DNA of 64,000 nucleotides from Acanthosepion lycidas. Its lineage: Eukaryota > Mollusca > Cephalopoda > Sepiida > Sepiidae. The stretch is from contig OZ010611.1 in the NCBI GenBank assembly GCA_963932145.1, positions 59,467,292 through 59,531,291 on the forward strand, read 5' to 3'. Under the pieces are notes generated by a model. It did not search any database. It was given only the letters and a program-made list of their open reading frames with translations, and was not told the DNA's origin. Positions 61,401-64,000 of this stretch are shown here, piece by piece. Position 1 is the stretch's first letter, and every line of letters begins with the position of its first letter. Both the position numbers and the translations under genes were made by a program.

Positions 61401-64000
61401 CAAGGCCCCCTTCTAAATCTGGCTTGAAATTATTTTTCATTCTAATTCATATAAATGGAGTAGCGTGCAATGGTGTTGTCTTATACAATTGTCAGTTAGT
61501 AGAAATAATTTGTGGGCACAAAATGGGTGATCAGTGTCTTATTCTCTTCTATTTGTACCTTGTCTTTACCTTTTTCTTCTATATTTAACTTTATGTAGAG
61601 GCAAGGCCCCCTTCTAAATCTGGCTTGAAATTATTTTTCATTCTAATTCACATAAATGGAGTAGCGTGCAATGGTGGTCTTATACAACTGTGAGTTAGTA
61701 GAAATAATTTGTGGGCACAAAATGGGTGATCAGTGTATTATTCTCTACTGTTTGTGCCTTGTCTTTACCTTTTTCTTCTATATTTAACTTTATGTAGAGG
61801 CAAGGCCCCCCTCTAAATCTGGCTTGAAATTATTTTTCATTCTAATTCATATAAATGGGGTAGCGTACAATGGTGTCATCTCATACAACTGTGAGTTAGT
61901 AGAAAAAATTTGTGGGCACAAAATGGGTGATCAGTGTCTTATTCTCTTCAGTTTGTGCCTTCTTTTTACCTTTTTCTTCTATATTTAACATTATGTAGAG
62001 GCAAGGCCCCCCTCTAAATCTGGCTTGAAATTATTTTTCATTCTAATTCATATAAATGGGGTAGCGTGCAATGGTGTCGTCTTATACAACTGTGAGTTAG
62101 TAGAAAAAATTGGTGGGCACAAAATGGGTGATCAGTGTCTTATTCTCTTCTGTTTGTGCCTTGTCTTTACCTTTTTCTTCTATATTTAACATTATGTAGA
62201 GGCAAGGCCCCCCTCTAAATCTGGCTTGAAATTATTTTTCATTCTAATTCATATAAATGGGGTAGCGTGCAATGGTGTCGTCTTATACAACTGTGAGTTA
62301 GTAGAAAAAATTGGTGGGCACAAAATGGGTGATCAGTGTCTTATTCTCTTCTGTTTGTGCCTTGTCTTTACCTTTTTCTTCTATATTTAACATTATGTAG
62401 AGGCTAGGCCCACCTCTAAATCTTGGTTGAAATTATTTTTCATTCTAATTCATATAAATGGAGTAGCTTCCAATGGTGTCGTCTCATACAACTGTGAGTT
62501 AGTAGAAAAAATTTGTGGGCACAAAATGGGTGATCAGTGTCTTATTCTCTTCTGTTTGTGCCTTGTCTTTACCTTTTTCTTCTATATTTAACTTTATGTA
62601 GAGGCAAGGCCCCCCTCTAAATCTGGCTTGAAATTATTTTTCATTCTAATTCATATAAATGGGGTAGCGTGCAATGGTGTTGTCTTATACAACTGTGAGT
62701 TAGTAGAAAAAATTTGTGGGAACAAAATGGGTGATCAGTGTCTTATTCTCTTCTGTTTGTGCCTTCTTTTTACCTTTTTCTTCTATATTTAACATTATGT
62801 AGAGGCAAGGCCCCCCTCGAAATCTGGCTTGAAATTATTTTTCATTCTAATTCATATAAATTGGGTAGCGTACAATGGTGTCGTCTCATACAACTGTGAG
62901 TTAGTAGAAATAACTTGTGGGCACAAAATGGGTGATCAGTGTCTTATTCTCTTCTATTTGTACCTTGTCTTTACCTTTTTCTTGTATTTAACTTTATGTA
63001 GAGGCAAGGCCCCCTTCTAAATCTGGCTTGAAATTATTTTTCATTCTAATTCACATAAATGGAGTAGCGTGCAATGGTGTTGTCTTATACAACTGTGAGT
63101 TAGTAGAAATAATTTGTGGGCACAAAATGGGTGATCAGTGTCTTATTCTCTTCTGTTTGTGCCTTGTCTTTACCTTTTTCTTCTATATTTAACTTTATGT
63201 AGAGGCAAGGCCCCCTTCTAAATCTGGCTTGAAATTATTTTTCATTCTAATTCATATAAATGGAGTAGCGTGCAATGGTGTTGTCTAATACTACTGTGAG
63301 TTAGTAGAAATAATTTGTGGGCACAAAATGGGTGATCAGTGTCTTATTCTCTTCTGTTTGTACCTTGTCTTTACCTTTTTCTTCTATATTTAACTTTATG
63401 TAGAGGCAACGCCCCCTTCTAAATCTGGCTTGAAATTATTTTTCATTCTAATTCATATAAATGGAGTAGCGTGCAATGGTGTTGTCTTATACAACTGTGA
63501 GTTAGTAGAAATAATTTGTGGGCACAAAATGGGTGATCAGTGTCTTATTCTCTTCTGTTTCTGCCTTGTCTTTACCTTTTTCTTCTATATTTAACTTTAT
63601 GTAGAGGCAAGGCCCCCCACTAAATCTGGATTGAAATTATTTTTCTTTCTAATTCATATAAATGGGGTAGCATACAATGGTGTCGTCTCATACAACTGTG
63701 AGTTAGTAGAAAAATTTGTGGGCACAAAATGGGTGATCAGTGTCTTATTCTCTTCTATTTGTACCTTGTCTTTACCTTTTTCTTGTATATTTAACTTTAT
63801 GTAGAGGCAAGGCCCCTTTCTAAATCTGGCTTGAAATTATTTTTCATTCTAATTCATATAAATGGGGTAGCGTACAATGGTGTCGTCTCATACAACTGTG
63901 AGTTAGTAGAAAAAATTTGTGGGCACAAAATGGGTGATCAGTGTCTTATTCTCTTCTGTTTGTGCCTTGTCTTTACATTTTTCTTCTATATTTAACATTA

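Larger units (their letters stand above)
48386..64000 (+). repeat. Satellite array, family F, homogeneous
   Basis: About 78 monomers share ATTCATATAAATGGGGTAGC, GTCTTATACAACTG and GTAGAGGCAAGGCCCCCC, with far less divergence than family D. A consensus unit is 201 bp exactly. Variants present in more than one place include CATATGAATGG with GTAGCGGTAAGG, GAAATAACTTGTGGG, TTTAAACTTTATG and CACATAAATGGAG. The array runs off the right edge of the window. No gene or insertion is visible. Confidence 0.97.

Noticed and set aside
1-64000. CENP-B box or telomeric repeats that would prove centromere or telomere identity
   Set aside because: I saw no TTCG-N4-A-N2-CGGG type motif in the monomers and no TTAGGG or TTAGG runs. 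The centromeric interpretation therefore rests on overall organisation only.

Overview
This window is almost entirely one tandem satellite DNA. Roughly 60 kb of the 64 kb (about 299 monomers, all in the same orientation) consists of a monomer of about 201 bp, AT-rich, with a long pyrimidine-rich stretch on the + strand. The only non-satellite DNA is two islands, 27299-29423 and 45720-47520. Each interrupts a monomer cleanly and has short target-site duplications and TG...CA ends, as expected of solo LTRs. A megabase-style satellite with layered subfamilies, higher-order repeats (HORs) and LTR insertions points to centromeric or pericentromeric heterochromatin of a eukaryote, most likely an animal. 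The sequence does not allow a species call. I find no protein-coding gene, tRNA, rRNA, CRISPR array or bacterial signal.

Layout. 1-23808: family A monomers, with an 18-monomer 3,609-bp unit duplicated almost perfectly (6820-14037), then a duplicated block that has lost 1, 2 and 4 monomers at successive points (13860-19870). 23809-27298: family B, reached by a switch inside a monomer. 27299-29423: LTR-1, minus strand. 29424-36920: family C, organised as a 7-monomer HOR of about 1,410 bp. 36921-45519: family D, the most diverged stretch, including a distinct subfamily at about 41540-44140. 45520-45719: a lone family A monomer. 45720-47520: LTR-2, plus strand. 47521-48385: transitional monomers. 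48386-64000: family F, young and homogeneous, with a 14-monomer HOR of about 2,814 bp.

The two LTRs are on opposite strands and diverged, but belong to one family. They share a U3 box set (CCACGCCCGA, CATTGGTCGA, TCACGTGA), a core promoter with an inverted repeat just upstream of a TATA-like box, a pair of U5 hairpins, and a terminal box of the form TTGGCGCYGYRACCARAGGA. In the hairpins and the promoter dyad, the two copies differ by paired substitutions that preserve base pairing. This conserved structure in an otherwise diverged LTR is the most interesting signal I see.

Short open frames of 60-121 codons scattered through the array are by-products of the monomer being 201 bp (67 codons), with one frame holding a single stop per monomer. 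They are not annotated as genes. Boundaries between satellite blocks are by eye and uncertain by tens of bases unless an exact breakpoint is stated.
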